A DNA stretch of 64,000 nucleotides from Gossypium raimondii (Eukaryota > Streptophyta > Magnoliopsida > Malvales > Malvaceae). Position 1 is the first letter of the stretch; each line of letters starts with the position of its first letter. The notes under the pieces were generated by a model that saw nothing but the letters and a program-made list of their open reading frames with translations, did no database searches and was not told the origin of the DNA. The stretch is taken from contig NC_068571.1 in the NCBI RefSeq assembly GCF_025698545.1, positions 36,551,733 to 36,615,732 of the forward strand, in the 5' to 3' direction. The position numbers were made by a program, and so were the translations under genes. This document shows, piece after piece, positions 46,330 through 58,462 of this stretch.

Positions 46330-47690
46330 GAGCTTGGATGATCAAGGCACTGGCCTGCTTTTAAGCAAACTAGGACATCATTGGCTTGTTTATGGTTGTA
46401 AGTTGGAAGAAGATATTGGTGCTGTACTGTAACTTGTTTCGGTAACACGGGATTTGATCTCTGAGCTCGCCTGCATGCCAATGTTTCGCTAACATGAATT
46501 ACTGCATGTCCGTACTTTTTTGAGATGGTGAAATGAAAATGATGAAGATATGATGGGTTAGTCGTAAATGATAATTTTTGCCTGGTTCTAGCATAGTTTT
46601 GGGATGCACGTAATATATTGCTTTTATATCATAAGATTGTGATGAAAGATCTGATCACAAAGAAATTGTCTTTTGCCCCCCCAACCCTTGGTGCTAAAAC
46701 GAAGAAAAAACTGTCTAGTTTCTTATAATTTGATTTCCAATGAATTATATCGGTGCTTGAACCGTATAGGAAGTAGTAAAGCTTTTACATTTCTGCCAAT
46801 GCCCAGCCCAATTGACATGACACGAATACAAAGTCCCTCTATTTCAATAAAATATGTCACAATTTTCAGTGAAAATTTAAATATTTTGATTTTATAAAAA
46901 ATATTTAAAATTATTTCATTGAAAGTTTTGTTTATAATAACTTTTAAAGAAAAATAAGTTAAATTTAATGAGACGGAAGGGTATATTTTATGGATCTCTA
47001 TGATGACAAATATTATGAGAATTCTTTTCAACTACAATGATGGAACTGAAGGCAAGGGCATTGATCCTAGTGTATGTGTTTACATAACAATAATTCCCAT
47101 TACCAACTTGATCAAGTGAATCGCACAAATTGAGGCCCATCTCTTTTAAGGTTGTTTATATAACAACAAACTATAATGGTCGAATTGGATCTTTGTAAGG
47201 ACATTTGTCCATTTTGAGTTATATAATAATAACGCCAATTATCAAAGTATATTCCACGTTTAACAGTACAAACTTTAGTGATCGCATTGAATCGGTGTAA
47301 GTAATGAAGCATAGATATTGGCCTTTTTGGCCTCTATTTTTGTATTTATACAACAACACTGTTGAGTAATATTTTGCTTGTGTCTTATTGATATGAGTAT
47401 CCGAGTATTTATATATGTTATTACTGGTACTATTATAACTCATGATAGGGCCTCATTATTTTATCTTGATTCTACTGCCTCCAGTATTGACATCTCCAGG
47501 TTTGTTGGGCACGTGTCTATGGAGCACGCGGTCTTTTCTGCTCCTGGGACTGGCGTTCAGGGCAAGCTCTGTATCTACTGGATGCGTGTGTGGGTGGCCT
47601 GTGGAGCATGTGGCACTTCCTATGAGTTCCTTGGATACATGCGAGGTGAGACTGCGGCCTTCCCTAGGTTTCTGTGAGCTAGGTTTGTAA
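46330..47690. other. Intergenic, no gene seen
   Basis: 3' flank of the NF-YC10-like gene, then A/T-rich DNA. From about 47440 the composition turns G/C-richer with open frames on the plus strand, but no domain is recognised. Confidence 0.4.
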
Positions 47691-47696
47691 CCTTAT

Positions 47697-47836
47697 CTTG
47701 TGAGTTGGCTTTACGAGCTGTGCCTGCGATCCTGCCTTATGAGCTCACGTAAGGTTCTTGTGAGTTGGCTCTGCGAGCTGTACCTGGGATCCTACCTTAT
47801 GAGCTCGCGCAAGGTTCTTGTGAGTTGGGTTTGTAG
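47697..47836 (+). repeat. 60-bp tandem repeat
   Basis: CTTGTGAGTTGGCT begins at 47697, 47757 and (diverged, partial) 47817, exactly 60 bases apart. Each unit contains a CGAGCTGT-CCTG-GATCCT segment and CTTATGAGCTC-CG. Confidence 0.9.
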
Positions 47837-47934
47837 CCTTGCTTTGTAATCTAGTTCGCCTTGTTGTCCTCTCGTGGCCGGGTCATGGGTCGAAGGCTTG
47901 GATCTTTTCTAGGGTGCAGGTCTCAAGTTACTGA

Positions 47935-48178
47935 TGTAAAACAATCTGCTCCCCCTCCTAAAATAGGCCTAAGGGGTATTATAAAGTGGCAGCTTGCGAG
48001 CGGTTACAAGGTAGGGCATTTTATTTGCCATCATATATTAAGAATTTCAATTGGAATGCCATAGGAAATGTTTTAAAGAAGTAAAAAATTGTGAGCTGAT
48101 TTTGTTAAACAGTTAAGTTTTATATGATAACTCTCAAAATTCGGATCCAGTGAATCAGGTCGGGTTGAGGGCGTTACA
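47935..48178. mobile_element. Possible collapsed LTR remnant
   Basis: Starts TGTAAAACAATCTGC with a following CTAAGGGGTATTATA and ends GGGTTGAGGGCGTTACA, like the two ends of the TGTAAC...GTTACA family. The ends are only about 240 bp apart and the flanks (ACTGA, AGGTA) do not match. GTTACAAGGTAG occurs at both 48004 and 48173. Either a deleted copy or chance. Confidence 0.3.
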
Positions 48179-48740
48179 AGGTAGCTCGCCACTTACTGTG
48201 AGTTCACAAATCTTGGAGGGTTCACCAAATGTGCATGCTACATGAATGGTCATCACACAACACTAACTTTTATTTCAAGGTGTTCTTTGGTGTAACACCC
48301 CTAACCTGTATCTGTCACCAAAATAGGGTTGCGGAGTATTACAGGGAAAATTATAACTTAAAAACTTTCATTCTTAAAAATTTCATATATCATAACATAA
48401 TTCATTCAAACACATGCATAACGTCCCTTATTCGAGCCTTCGGGGCCTTAGAATCACTTTAGAAATGATTTGGGACTAAATCAGAAACATTTAGAATTTC
48501 ATAAAAAAAGATAAAATTTTTCAAACTGTAGGGTTTACATGGCTGTGTGCCTCATATGGCTGAGACACACGCCCGTGTTTCAGGTCGTGTAACATTCAAA
48601 ATAGGGACACATGGCCGTGTTCTAGCCCGTGTTACTCACTGACTTGTGCCACATGGCCAAGTCACACACCCTTGTGCCAGGTCATGTAACTGGTTGACTT
48701 GAAATCTTTAGAAACTACAGGGGACACACGGTCGTGTCAT

Positions 48741-48872
48741 AACTGATGCTTATTCTCTAGATACCGTCATTGCTTCTTCTCTGGGAAAAGAAGTTCATGA
48801 CCCGTGGGCCTTCTAACTCCACGCAGCATTGCTCCGTCAGGCTTTCACCCATTGCAAAAAATTCCCCACTGC
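48741..48872 (-). pseudogene. Plastid-derived 16S rRNA fragment (NUPT), part 1
   Basis: The plus strand is the complement of plastid rrn16: GATGCTTATTCTCTAGATACC, then CATTGCTTCTTCTCTGGGAA, CCCGTGGGCCTTCTA and TCCCCACTGC. It corresponds to the region just 3' of the CTCCTACGGGAGGCAGCAG site of the gene. Differences from the plastid sequence, as I remember it, are mostly C-to-T or G-to-A at former CpG sites, as expected after methylation in nuclear DNA. It continues at 52294-52457 beyond a nested LTR that duplicated ACTGC. Confidence 0.88.
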
Positions 48873-50059
48873 TGTAACACCCCTAACCTATATCCGTCAT
48901 CGAATTAGGGTTAAGAGGCATTACTAATCAAAACACAACTTAGAACAGACATTCAGTATAATTTAATAATTTTAACTGTTACATATAAATAGCTAGGTCT
49001 AATATTAAACATGCAAAATTTTAAACTTATTTTTTGACCATTTAAAACAAAACAAAAATATTACAATCGAGCTAAAGCATAAGAATATAAGCCATTTTCA
49101 TATGGCTATTAATTTCATATACAATATATCAAAGTATGACTTTCCAAAACATTTATCTAGCCTGCACATGCCATAGTTAAACTTTAAACAGTTTAATACC
49201 GAGACAGTAGATAGAGTGATGAACTTGCTAACGATCCCCGAGCTTGAAGCTTGATCTTTAAGTCTATAAAACAAAAAGACATAAACAAAAAAAGTCAGCT
49301 TTTCTAGCTTAGTGAGTCTATAGCATAACAAAACTTATATAAATAATTATGTAATTTCGATACACTTAATGAATTCACAAATACTATATATGTTAACTAT
49401 TACATATAGTCAAATGCATACTTAATTATCAACTCTTAAAACCGAATGTATATTCACTATAAACATGAATAGCCGAATGCTTATATACATATATGCTTAA
49501 TGATATTAGCTCCAAATGTATATACACTTTGAACATGAATAGCGAATGCATATATATACATATACTTAACAAATATTATAACCAAATGTATATATGTATT
49601 TATCACTGCATATATCCAAATGCATATATGTACTTAACATGTACATATAATCAAACCTATACAAAATACCAATCACATTTCAGTATCTGTAAATATATAT
49701 ATATACCAATCATAAACTTTTAACCTAACTCATATATAATGCATATAACCAAATGCATTCTTATTCAACATTTACTTATAAGCAAATGTTTATACACATA
49801 TACATATATATATATATCCCCAATTGCGTATATGGATACTCATCAATTTCATATGCCAAATGCATACATATATATATATATATATACATTTCAACTACAT
49901 ATAACAGATGCATATATATATACATTTATCAACCACCTATGCCGAATATATGCACAACTTTTTCAAACACATGAATCTGAACATTCACATAATTTAAACA
50001 GATTCATCGGTGCTTAGCCTGCTAGGCTTAAAACCTGATTCAGTACACCAACAATTAGC

Positions 50060-50335
50060 CTGTTAGACATAAAGTCTGAAATATTTCACCGGCATCAAGC
50101 CTGCTAGACATAAAGTCTGAAACATTTCACCGGCATCAACCTGCTAGACGTAAAGTTCGAAATATTTCACCGGCATCAAGCCTGCTAGACGTAAAGTCTG
50201 AAACATTTCACCGGCATCAAGCCTGCTAGACGTAAAGTCTGAAACATTTCACCGGCATCAAGCCTGCTAGACGTAAAGTCTGAAACATTTCACCGACATC
50301 AAGCCTACAAGATGTAAAGTCTGAATCATCTTACT
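50060..50335. repeat. 41-bp tandem repeat
   Basis: Six to seven units of CACCGGCATCAAGCCTGCTA followed by GACGTAAAGTCTGAAACATTT, with 41-base spacing (for example starts of CGGCATCAAG at 50171 and 50212). Copies at the two edges are more diverged (CCGACATC, GACAT). It sits just beside the conserved T-rich module of the LTR. Confidence 0.92.
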
Positions 50336-51004
50336 TTTGAACTATATATGTATATAAAATCCATGCATAAAGATTCCGCTCAAAATTCATAACTTATATC
50401 TTTAAAACACATGGATATATAAATCTTAATCACCAAATCTAACTTGATAATTCAATAATTCAACCAAAACATATTTATATATAACCTCATACTTTAGATT
50501 CTACTACTAATATCGTAAGATTTAATTTATAATATACTATGTAGCTTTAACATTCGAATACCACATAACCTATATAATTTCATATACCATTTCAATACAA
50601 GATCTTATACATATAGATATATACATATTCGAACCTAACAAATATATATACATATATATAATTCTATACTTATATTCAAACAAGAACTTATACCTATATA
50701 CACATACATATTCAATTTAACATATATATATATATAAGTATAATTTCATATTTATACTCAATATAAGTATTTATTCATAAGTATACATGCTTATTCGATC
50801 CAACTTATACAAATATTTTATACACATATATTTATATCTATTCGGACATCTTGTAAACATATATAACAAACAACATTAACTAAATTCAAATATTATTTAC
50901 ATATACATACATATGTTGAATATATCACATACCTATGTAATTCCATACCTAAATTCAATACAACAAAATTTACATGTATATACATGTTTATTCAAATATA
51001 ATTT

Positions 51005-51005
<1 letters not shown>

Positions 51006-51052
<47 letters not shown>
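51006..51052. repeat. (AT)n microsatellite
   Basis: About 47 bases of AT dinucleotides. The surrounding 49.4-51.2 kb is full of shorter TATATAC runs. Confidence 0.95.
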
Positions 51053-51055
<3 letters not shown>

Positions 51056-52293
51056 CACCTAAATTTATTACAAGGACATTTATATGCATATTTGCATATT
51101 CATAGTCATTTGAACCTAACACATATATATATGTACATAATTTCATACTTTCAATTCGATTTATATACTTTTAATTTTAACTCAATAAAAATAAAATTGA
51201 TATACATACATATATACTGATTTAATAAAATTAAATAGCTAATAGACTTACCTCAGACAGTGTAAAATCGAAACCGGACGATTAGTCGACGACTTTAGCT
51301 TTTCCTCGATCTAACTCTGATTTCTTTGGTTCTTGATCTAAATATATTCAAAATGAGCTAGTTGAAATATTATCAGATTCAATTTAGTCCAAAAACACAT
51401 AAATGGGAAAATTACTATTTTGCCCCTAACATTTACACTTTTTACAATTTAGTCCCTATTGCATAAAACACAAAATACACAAAATTTGTCTACACTATAC
51501 AAGGGCTGAATATCCCTAGTGCTCATACAAATCCACATATTTCATTTATTTCACATTTTATTCCCTCAAAAATTTAATTTCACAATTTAGCCCTAATTAC
51601 TCAATTTCACCAAAAATTCAAAGACAAAACATTTTAATCTTTCACATATCTTTCATAATTCATCATCAACTATCACAAAGCTCAAGCATTCATCAATGGC
51701 ATATCACAAAATCAACACCAAATTCAAAAATTAAAGCATTGGTCTTATAGTACACAAAACAACGATATCAAAAACGTAAAAATTATCAAAAACTGAACAA
51801 AGACTAACCTTAAATTAAGCTCAACAATGGCGGAATGTTTCAAGCTTCCAAACCTTGTTTTTATTTTCTAAATTCGGTGAAGAAGATGATAACTAGCCTA
51901 ATTTTATGTATTTTTAATTAACATATAATGTAATATAAGGCTATTTACTTAACTAACCTTATTCACTAAATATAATATATATAAACATTAAAGTTAGTCT
52001 TGTCCATAACCATCCACTATCCATATAGTGGTTTAATTGCACTTTTAAACCTCCTAATTAAAAAGACATCAACAAATAGATGCTTTTAAATTAAATCCCT
52101 AAGTTTTCATTTTACGCGATTAAACTTTTTTTTATCAAATTGAGCACTCAAACGATCAAATTTTCATAAGAAATTTTCACACACTGTAATTCACATACTA
52201 AAAATACTAATAATAATTTTAAAATATTTTTTGACTCGAATTTGTGGTCCCGAAACCACTTTGTCTGATTAGGGTCAAAATCAGGCTGTTACA

Positions 52294-52308
52294 ACTGCTG
52301 CCTCCCGC

Positions 52309-52359
<51 letters not shown>

Positions 52360-52457
52360 TAGCTATTGATCATCGCCTTGGTAAGCTATTGCCTCACCAA
52401 CTAGCTAACCAGACGCGAGCACCTCCTCGGGCGGATTCCTCCTTTTGCTCCTCAGCC
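52294..52457 (-). pseudogene. Plastid-derived 16S rRNA fragment (NUPT), part 2
   Basis: The plus strand reads ACTGCTGCCTCCCGCAGGAG, then TCTGGGCCGTGTCTCAG, TGTGGCTGATCATCCTCTCA, ATCATCGCCTTGGTAAGC, CAACTAGCTAACCAGACGCG and CTCCTTTTGCTCCTCAGCC. This is the complement of the 5' third of plastid 16S rRNA. The GATCATCGCCTTGGTAAGC and AGACGCGAGC stretches are plastid, not plant-mitochondrial or bacterial-contaminant, in type. With part 1 about 293 bp of rrn16 are present. It ends abruptly at 52457, where LTR sequence (ACACACGACTGAGACACAC) resumes. Confidence 0.9.
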
Positions 52458-54129
52458 ACACACGACTGAGACACACACCGATGTGGACTAGAAAATGGTC
52501 ACTTCCAAGCTATTTCTTTCACCCTTTCAAGCATAAACCTACAAGAAATTTTTACATGTATACAAGACCTTTAAACATACTCAAATTATGCAAAGAATGA
52601 CTAATCTCCATACCAAATGTTCATACAACCAATATGCCAAAAGACACCTCAATCATCAAGTATCAACTTATATATATACATGAGCATATTTGTTCAAACC
52701 TTAACCATACATACCTAACTTATCTCAATACTATTTCCATGCCATATCAAAAATAACTTCACCACATTTAACAACATTTATACCATTTACCAACTGACTT
52801 GTTTCCATACCAATACATAACATAATTGACACATATCAACCTTATCATATTAGGCATAACATATCTCAATCATGCACATCTATTCAAGACCTTTCCAAAG
52901 CATATAGTGTCTTGGCCATATTGAGGTCGATACAACACATACCACTTTGGTCATTTAAAGATACATTAACACATACCAAATTTGGTTATTTCTAAACATA
53001 CATCAAATGGACCATATCAACCACAACCAACAAGGCATCAAGAACGTCATAAGTACCTTAAATCTAAGGCAACATTACAAGCCATAAACATCAACTAAAC
53101 TTTAGATATAAGTCCACCTATACATGCCATTATAACCATAACCAAGACATCAAAATCAACCGATATAATTACTGGATAGTTTGATAGATCTCTCTGACGA
53201 GCTTCCAAACCGATCGAGCCTCCGATAATCTGTAAAGTAAGGGATAAACAACTACGTAAGCAATGAATATTTAGTAAGCTCGTACAAACTTTAAACATAA
53301 TATTCTAATTCAATAATGAACTTTATATGATAAATATAAAACTATACCAATGCCTCAAGATTTATCAACCACGTAACCACCAACTCATAAATGAGTAAGT
53401 CTATCAATATCATATACTCATATATATTTTCATTTATAACATAATAGGATTTTATAAAATATTTTACACCATCACTAACCTTTTCATAAAACTACGATTA
53501 ACTTCCTTTACTTACTTTCCATTCCATTTACTAAGCATAAACTTAAATAACAACATCAATTAACTAGTTAATATATTTATTCATAACATAGGTAAGTTCA
53601 ACCATAACATACGTAATTTCTCATATATAAGTACATTATTCAATTCATCAATCCTTTTTCATCATATCATATTTCAATTATGAACTTACTGTTTCATTAC
53701 CTTTTCTTACCGTTTCATTTGTATAATGCCAGACATAAGCATATACATCAATCATAATCTCAAGCTTGACATAAGCCTAATCACCATCATTAATACACAA
53801 GTTAGTGCATTTATGTATATAACTCATTTGGGGTCAATCACATGATAAACCATTTTATAAGAAATTACACCTTTTGAATCGTACCACCATTTTTATGAAC
53901 ATAAGCATATTTACATTTGGCCAATTATCATTTCAATGTATATCATTAATATTAAACATGATATAATGCAACCAAAAACTTAGCACAAACCTAAACATCA
54001 TCCACAATCTCGACTGATGAATTCATTTATGTTCAGGTTAATATTCAATAAATAACAAATATTTAAAATTCATTAAACAAATTATCTTACCAAGATTTTC
54101 CATACTAATAAAGACTTATGGATAAGAAT

Positions 54130-56542
54130 TGTAGCGACCTAAAAATTTTGAGTACGGGCGCTACTCGAAGTGGTTGTTGAAAATTTAAAAACGGGGTTTC
54201 GATTTTATTTGAAAAAAGGAGTCGCCACCGATCTTTTTTCTAGGTGTGATCGGACACCTAATGAATTCTCTTTTTTTGAAGAAAAATTTATTTTTAAATT
54301 TTTCTAAAAAAGAGGTAATTTTAGGTCTACGTGAAAATCCAGAGAAAAATAGAGTTCGGGAGTCGGTTACGCGCGAGGAAGGTATTAGCACCCTCGCGAC
54401 TCCCAAAATTGGTATCTCGTTAAACGCGTGTCGTCTTAATTTTCAAAAATACAAGTTCAATTTAATAGTTAATCGCGATCCGATCAAAATGCGAATTTTT
54501 TTTAAAACACGAAGATTTTTGAGACAATTATTTTTTTAAAAAAACACAAAAAAATTTAAAACACGAGAATTTTAGAGACACGAAAATTCTTAAAAACACG
54601 AAAATTTTTGAAAACACGAAAATTTTGAAACACGAGAAAAGTTTTTGAAAACACGATTTTTTTTGAAACGCGAAAATTTGTGAAACACGAGAATTGTTGA
54701 AATCAAGAAAATTTTGGAAAACACGAAAATTTTTGAAACACGGAAGTTTTTAGAAAACACGAAAAATTTTTGATCATCGGAAATTTTGAGAACAGGAAAA
54801 TTTATGAAACACAGAAGTTTTTAGAAAACACGAAAATTTTTTTGGCGACACGGGAATTTTCTGAAAACACGAAAAATTTTAAAAATTGGAATTTTGTGAA
54901 AATACGGGAATTTTTAAAAAACATACCGTATTTAACACGAATCGACGATATTCACCCCGACATGGCAATGAAATCGAAGAATTAGTGTCAAGCCGATTGA
55001 ATTTAATATTTAATCGTGATCTTATTAAAACACGAGAATTTTTTTTAAAACACGAGAATTTTTGAATATTTTCGATATTTTTTTAGAAGGCCGTCCCGTA
55101 TTTAACACAAGCCATCGATATTCACCCAACATAGCGATGAATTCGATGACTTGATATTAAACCGGTGCGTTGCCTTATGCATTAAAATAAATTTTCCTAT
55201 TCTAAAAATGAAATTATTTAAATTTAAAACTATAAAATAAAATAGACAAAATGATATTTCAAAAACACCATAAAATACTAATTGAATTAAAATGGGATAC
55301 TATTTAAATAAATGTACTAAATTAAAAAAAGATTAAGAATTTACCAAAAGCCCAAAGTTATGGGCTTCTCAAATTTTTGGGCCTTTTCTTTTTTCTTTTT
55401 TTTTCTTTTTCTCTTTTTTTTTACAGATTGGGCCGTCGGGCTGGATGCTGGCCTGCTGCTGGAACGGGCTTGGGGCCTGCTAGCGCTGGAACGGGCCTGC
55501 TGCTGGTTGGCCTGTTGGCTGCCTGGCTGCTAGGCCTGCTGGATTGGGCCTGGTCTGCTGTTGGCCTGCTGTTGGGGGGCTGCTGCTGTTTTTTGTTGTT
55601 GTTGTTTTAGGCTGCTGCAACGGGTCGGGTCAGTTCTGCGAGCTGGGTCGAGTCGGTCGGGTCGGGTTGACCCGATTGTGATATTTTTTCTATTTTTCTT
55701 CTTTTTTCTTCCTTTTTTTTCTTCTTTCCTTTTTTTCTTTTTCTTCTTCGGGCTGAACCTTGCCCTTTTGCGCCGTCAACGACGCTCCCTCCGCCCGATG
55801 GTGCGGTGGCCGACGCGCCCGCTTCTCTTTCTCTCTCTCTTTTCTTTCTTCTCTTTTTTCTTTTCTTTCTTCTCTTCTTTCTTTTTGGCTGCTATTTTTT
55901 TTATTGTTTTTATATTTTTTGCTTGTTGCTTTGTTTTGCTAGGTGTTGGCGATGGTGGTGTGGGGCGGTGGACACGGTGGCGCTGCGACGACGGTGGCTG
56001 CAGGAGGAATCAGCCGAATTCTAGATTTTTTTTGAAGTTTCTTTGCTCTTCTGCTTTTTTTTCTTTTTTGCTTTTTTTCTTTAGTTCCTATCCGAAAATC
56101 CCCCTCTTTCTCTTCAATTTTCTCCTTTTAATCTTTCAATTTTGTCTTCTTTTTGTTTGTCTTGGTGGCAGAGAGGTGGAGGGGGCACGCAAGAACACCG
56201 ATTGGGGTGGTCGACATGCCCGAAGGACCAAAATGTAACGGGTGCAAAGTTTCTGGGGCAAAAATATAATTTCAAGAAAATATAGGGTTAAAATGTAATT
56301 TATAGAAAGTTTAGAGGCTCGAATGTAATTTACAAAATATTAGGGGTTAAAATGTAATTTTTATTTTTTGCATTTTATATTTTTTTGAGATTTTTTATTA
56401 CTACTTTATTATTAATATTTAAAACAGAAATTAAAAATGGACTAAGACAATTCCAAAATTAAATCCTAATGGGCCCAATCGTTGGGCCCATATGAGACCA
56501 GTCCGGCCCGAGACCCTACTCGGGAAAAATTCAGTGATTACA
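54130..56542 (+). mobile_element. Solo LTR (family C), TSD AGAAT/AGAGT, inside the outer LTR
   Basis: Starts TGTAGCGACCTAAAAATTT and ends AATTCAGTGATTACA, flanked by AGAAT (54125-54129) and AGAGT (56543-56547). Blocks shared with 34061-36455 are GGAGTCGCCACCGATC, GGTGTGATCGGACACCT and CGGGAGTCGGTTACGCGCGA. A pyrimidine-rich leader with CTGCTGG-GGCCTG repeats follows at 55380-55960. Open frames there are low-complexity Phe/Leu-rich and not conserved proteins. Confidence 0.82.
54540..54930 (+). repeat. Degenerate AACACGAAAATTTTTGA repeat array
   Basis: About twenty loosely spaced (15-25 bp) copies of AACACGA(A/G)AATTTT(T)GA in the family C LTR, at the place where the 34061 element has its 109-bp repeat. 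Confidence 0.8.
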
Positions 56543-58241
56543 AGAGTACATCGTCAGTCCAACCAAACACACCAATGCTCATAAGAGCTTATCCAACCAA
56601 CACACCAAACAGAGTACATAACACGAGAGTTCGCAACAAATGTTGAACCTCAGTTTACTCGGGTAATAGGAATATACATCACTCCATAATCATCTCCACT
56701 CCAATACCCTGTAACACACCAAATCTCGATTGTACTCTATCCTTCATTCAATCTAATCTGAGTAATCAAATTCAATATTATATCTCAAATTACAATTAAT
56801 TATCAATAATTAAAAATAAATATACAAGTTGTACTATGTTAATCTACTCAAAAAAATTCATATTGATGTTAAATTCTAACCGTACGAACTTACCTAGCTA
56901 AATTGCATAAATGTCAAAGTATAGGGCATTTTGATAATTTTTCATTCTCCCCGATTTTCTACTCGACCTTGATTTAAATTAATAATTTCATTCGATATAT
57001 TAATTTAGACAAAAAACAATTCATTTAATGTAATTTAGTCATTTTTGACATTTTTACAAAATTACCCTTAAAGTTTTACTTTTATTCAATTTAATCCCTG
57101 TGCCCAAAACATGCAAATTAACCATTTTACCCAAAATTGAGCTTAGATGAATGTTCACGGTATCCAAAACAGCCCATTTATGTAAAAATTTCACATTACA
57201 ATTTAATCCCTAATTGAAAAATTCATCAAAAATTACTTAATAAAATACTTTTAAATATCAACCAACATTTTAAATTCATCATTTAATATCTAAAATCACA
57301 AGGTTCATCAATGGAAACATTCAAAATCTTTAACAGTTTCAAAATCGAAGGTACGGGCAAGTTGGACCTAGTTGCAACGATCTCAAAAATATAAAAATTA
57401 AAAGAAACGGGACTAAAACGGACTTACATGCATCAAATGAAACATAGCCGAAAGCTTCATCTCAACATCCATGGTGTTTTTGGTTGTTGAAGAAGAAACA
57501 AAAAAGATTATATTAAATTAACCTTTTGTTTTTATTTTATTTTAATTTAATTTATCAAATTACCATTTTAACCTTGGTTAATAAACAAATAAAACACCAA
57601 TTTCCTGACCATAATTGTCCATCGCATAAATATATGACATAATTACCATCAAAGGAAGGTTTAATTTCACAATTGGTCCTTCAATTAAATTAAATTCTAA
57701 CTTAATAAACTTATTTACAATTTAATCCTAAACTAATTAAGACTAAAAGAACAATCAATCCAAAATCTAGTGGATTCAATCATGACACCACCGCTTGGAA
57801 AATTTGACCATAGTTTAATTACCATTTAAGTCCTTTTATCTTTATTCCTTAAGCCATTTAATCACTTAAATCTAATAGTGATCAAATTTTACATCTTTTA
57901 TGATTTAGTCCTTTTAATTAATTAACTATCGAAACGTTAAAATTTTCCAACAAAATTTTAATACCACCTTAATGACACTCTGTAAATATTTATAAAAATA
58001 TTAACGGCTCGATTTATAGAAATGAGGTCCCGATACACCATTTTTTAAAATTACTTGACCTTAGGGTTTTACCACTTAAACTTAATTAATCATTCAAATA
58101 GCATAACTTATCAAATCAAAAATATTTTAAAAACTATATTTGACTCGTAAATATTAAATAATAATATTTACGAACTTACTTGTCGGATTTGATGGCCCCG
58201 AAACCACTGTTTCTGACCCCACTGAAAAATGGGTTGTTACA

Positions 58242-58462
58242 TTTGGTGTCTTGCTGGAAATATGGCTATGAATTTTGAGTATGGTGGAAGGGCTTAAGAT
58301 GCAGGTATTGATTATGAAAGGTTCTTGGTGATGCTTTTTTTTTTGTGGGACGTTGAGGGGTGAAGCCGGTGTTGCCATATGTTTTGGTGTCCGTCTCTTG
58401 CATCTTGTTTAAGGTGTTTTGTTTCCTTCTTTGGATGCTTCAATCTCGTATGACAGAATTTT
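58242..58462. other. Host sequence between two solo LTRs, possible LINE 3' end
   Basis: Rejoins 48179-48290 on the left (TTTGG site) and 60618-60660 on the right (ATTTT site). The last part (CTTGTTTAAGGTGTTTTG, then TTTCC, AATAAAATAAATTTATTG and an A-run at 60653) resembles the tail of plant LINEs, but no protein is readable. Confidence 0.3.

Larger units (their letters stand above)
48873..52293 (-). mobile_element. Solo LTR (family A, reverse orientation), TSD ACTGC, inside the plastid rRNA fragment
   Basis: Starts TGTAACACCCCTAACC and ends AATCAGGCTGTTACA, flanked by exact ACTGC at 48868-48872 and 52294-52298. Its removal restores the continuous rRNA reading CCCCACTGC-TGCCTCCCGC, proof of the borders. 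It contains a 41-bp tandem repeat, long AT/TATATAC tracts, and at the right end GAATTTGTGGTCCCGAAACC as in the 12250 element. 3421 bp, no coding interior. Confidence 0.92.
48291..58241 (-). mobile_element. Outer solo LTR (family A, reverse orientation), TSD TTTGG, with three nested insertions
   Basis: Starts TGTAACACCCCTAACCTG and ends AAATGGGTTGTTACA, flanked by exact TTTGG at 48286-48290 and 58242-58246. Inside are a plastid 16S rRNA fragment (48741 onward), a second LTR within that fragment (48873-52293) and a third LTR (54130-56542). Without these the host is about 3.8 kb. It has ACACGG-CGTGT palindromes (48540-48740), a reversed AGTAAGCTCGTAC / CTGTAAAG module (about 53230-53290), and near its right end TTGATGGCCCCGAAACCAC, as in the elements at 12250 and 48873. 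The TSD 10 kb apart shows that the whole block is one insertion event plus later hits. Confidence 0.8.

Noticed and set aside
47378..47690. Small Cys/Gly-containing plus-strand frames as a secreted peptide gene
   Set aside because: Two overlapping frames of similar length in a G/C-richer repeat-like stretch, with no signal peptide and no cysteine pattern that I recognise.
50060..50335. CRISPR-like array (41-bp period)
   Set aside because: The whole 41-bp unit is repeated with no unique spacers. It is a minisatellite in a retrotransposon LTR.
52294..52457. Bacterial contamination or a real rRNA gene, because of the near-universal CTGCTGCCTCCCG-AGGAG motif
   Set aside because: The sequence has plastid-type stretches, is interrupted by an LTR with a clean TSD, shows decay at CpG sites and is flanked by plant LTR sequence on both sides.
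55377..56238. Long hydrophobic Phe/Leu-rich frames as membrane proteins
   Set aside because: They translate a pyrimidine-rich LTR leader; residues follow the base composition and the 34061 relative does not keep the frame.
56710..58241. Separate LTR starting TGTAACACACCAAATCTCG at 56710
   Set aside because: The 5 bases before 56710 (TACCC) do not match those after 58241 (TTTGG), whereas TTTGG matches exactly at 48286-48290. The right end therefore belongs to the outer element.
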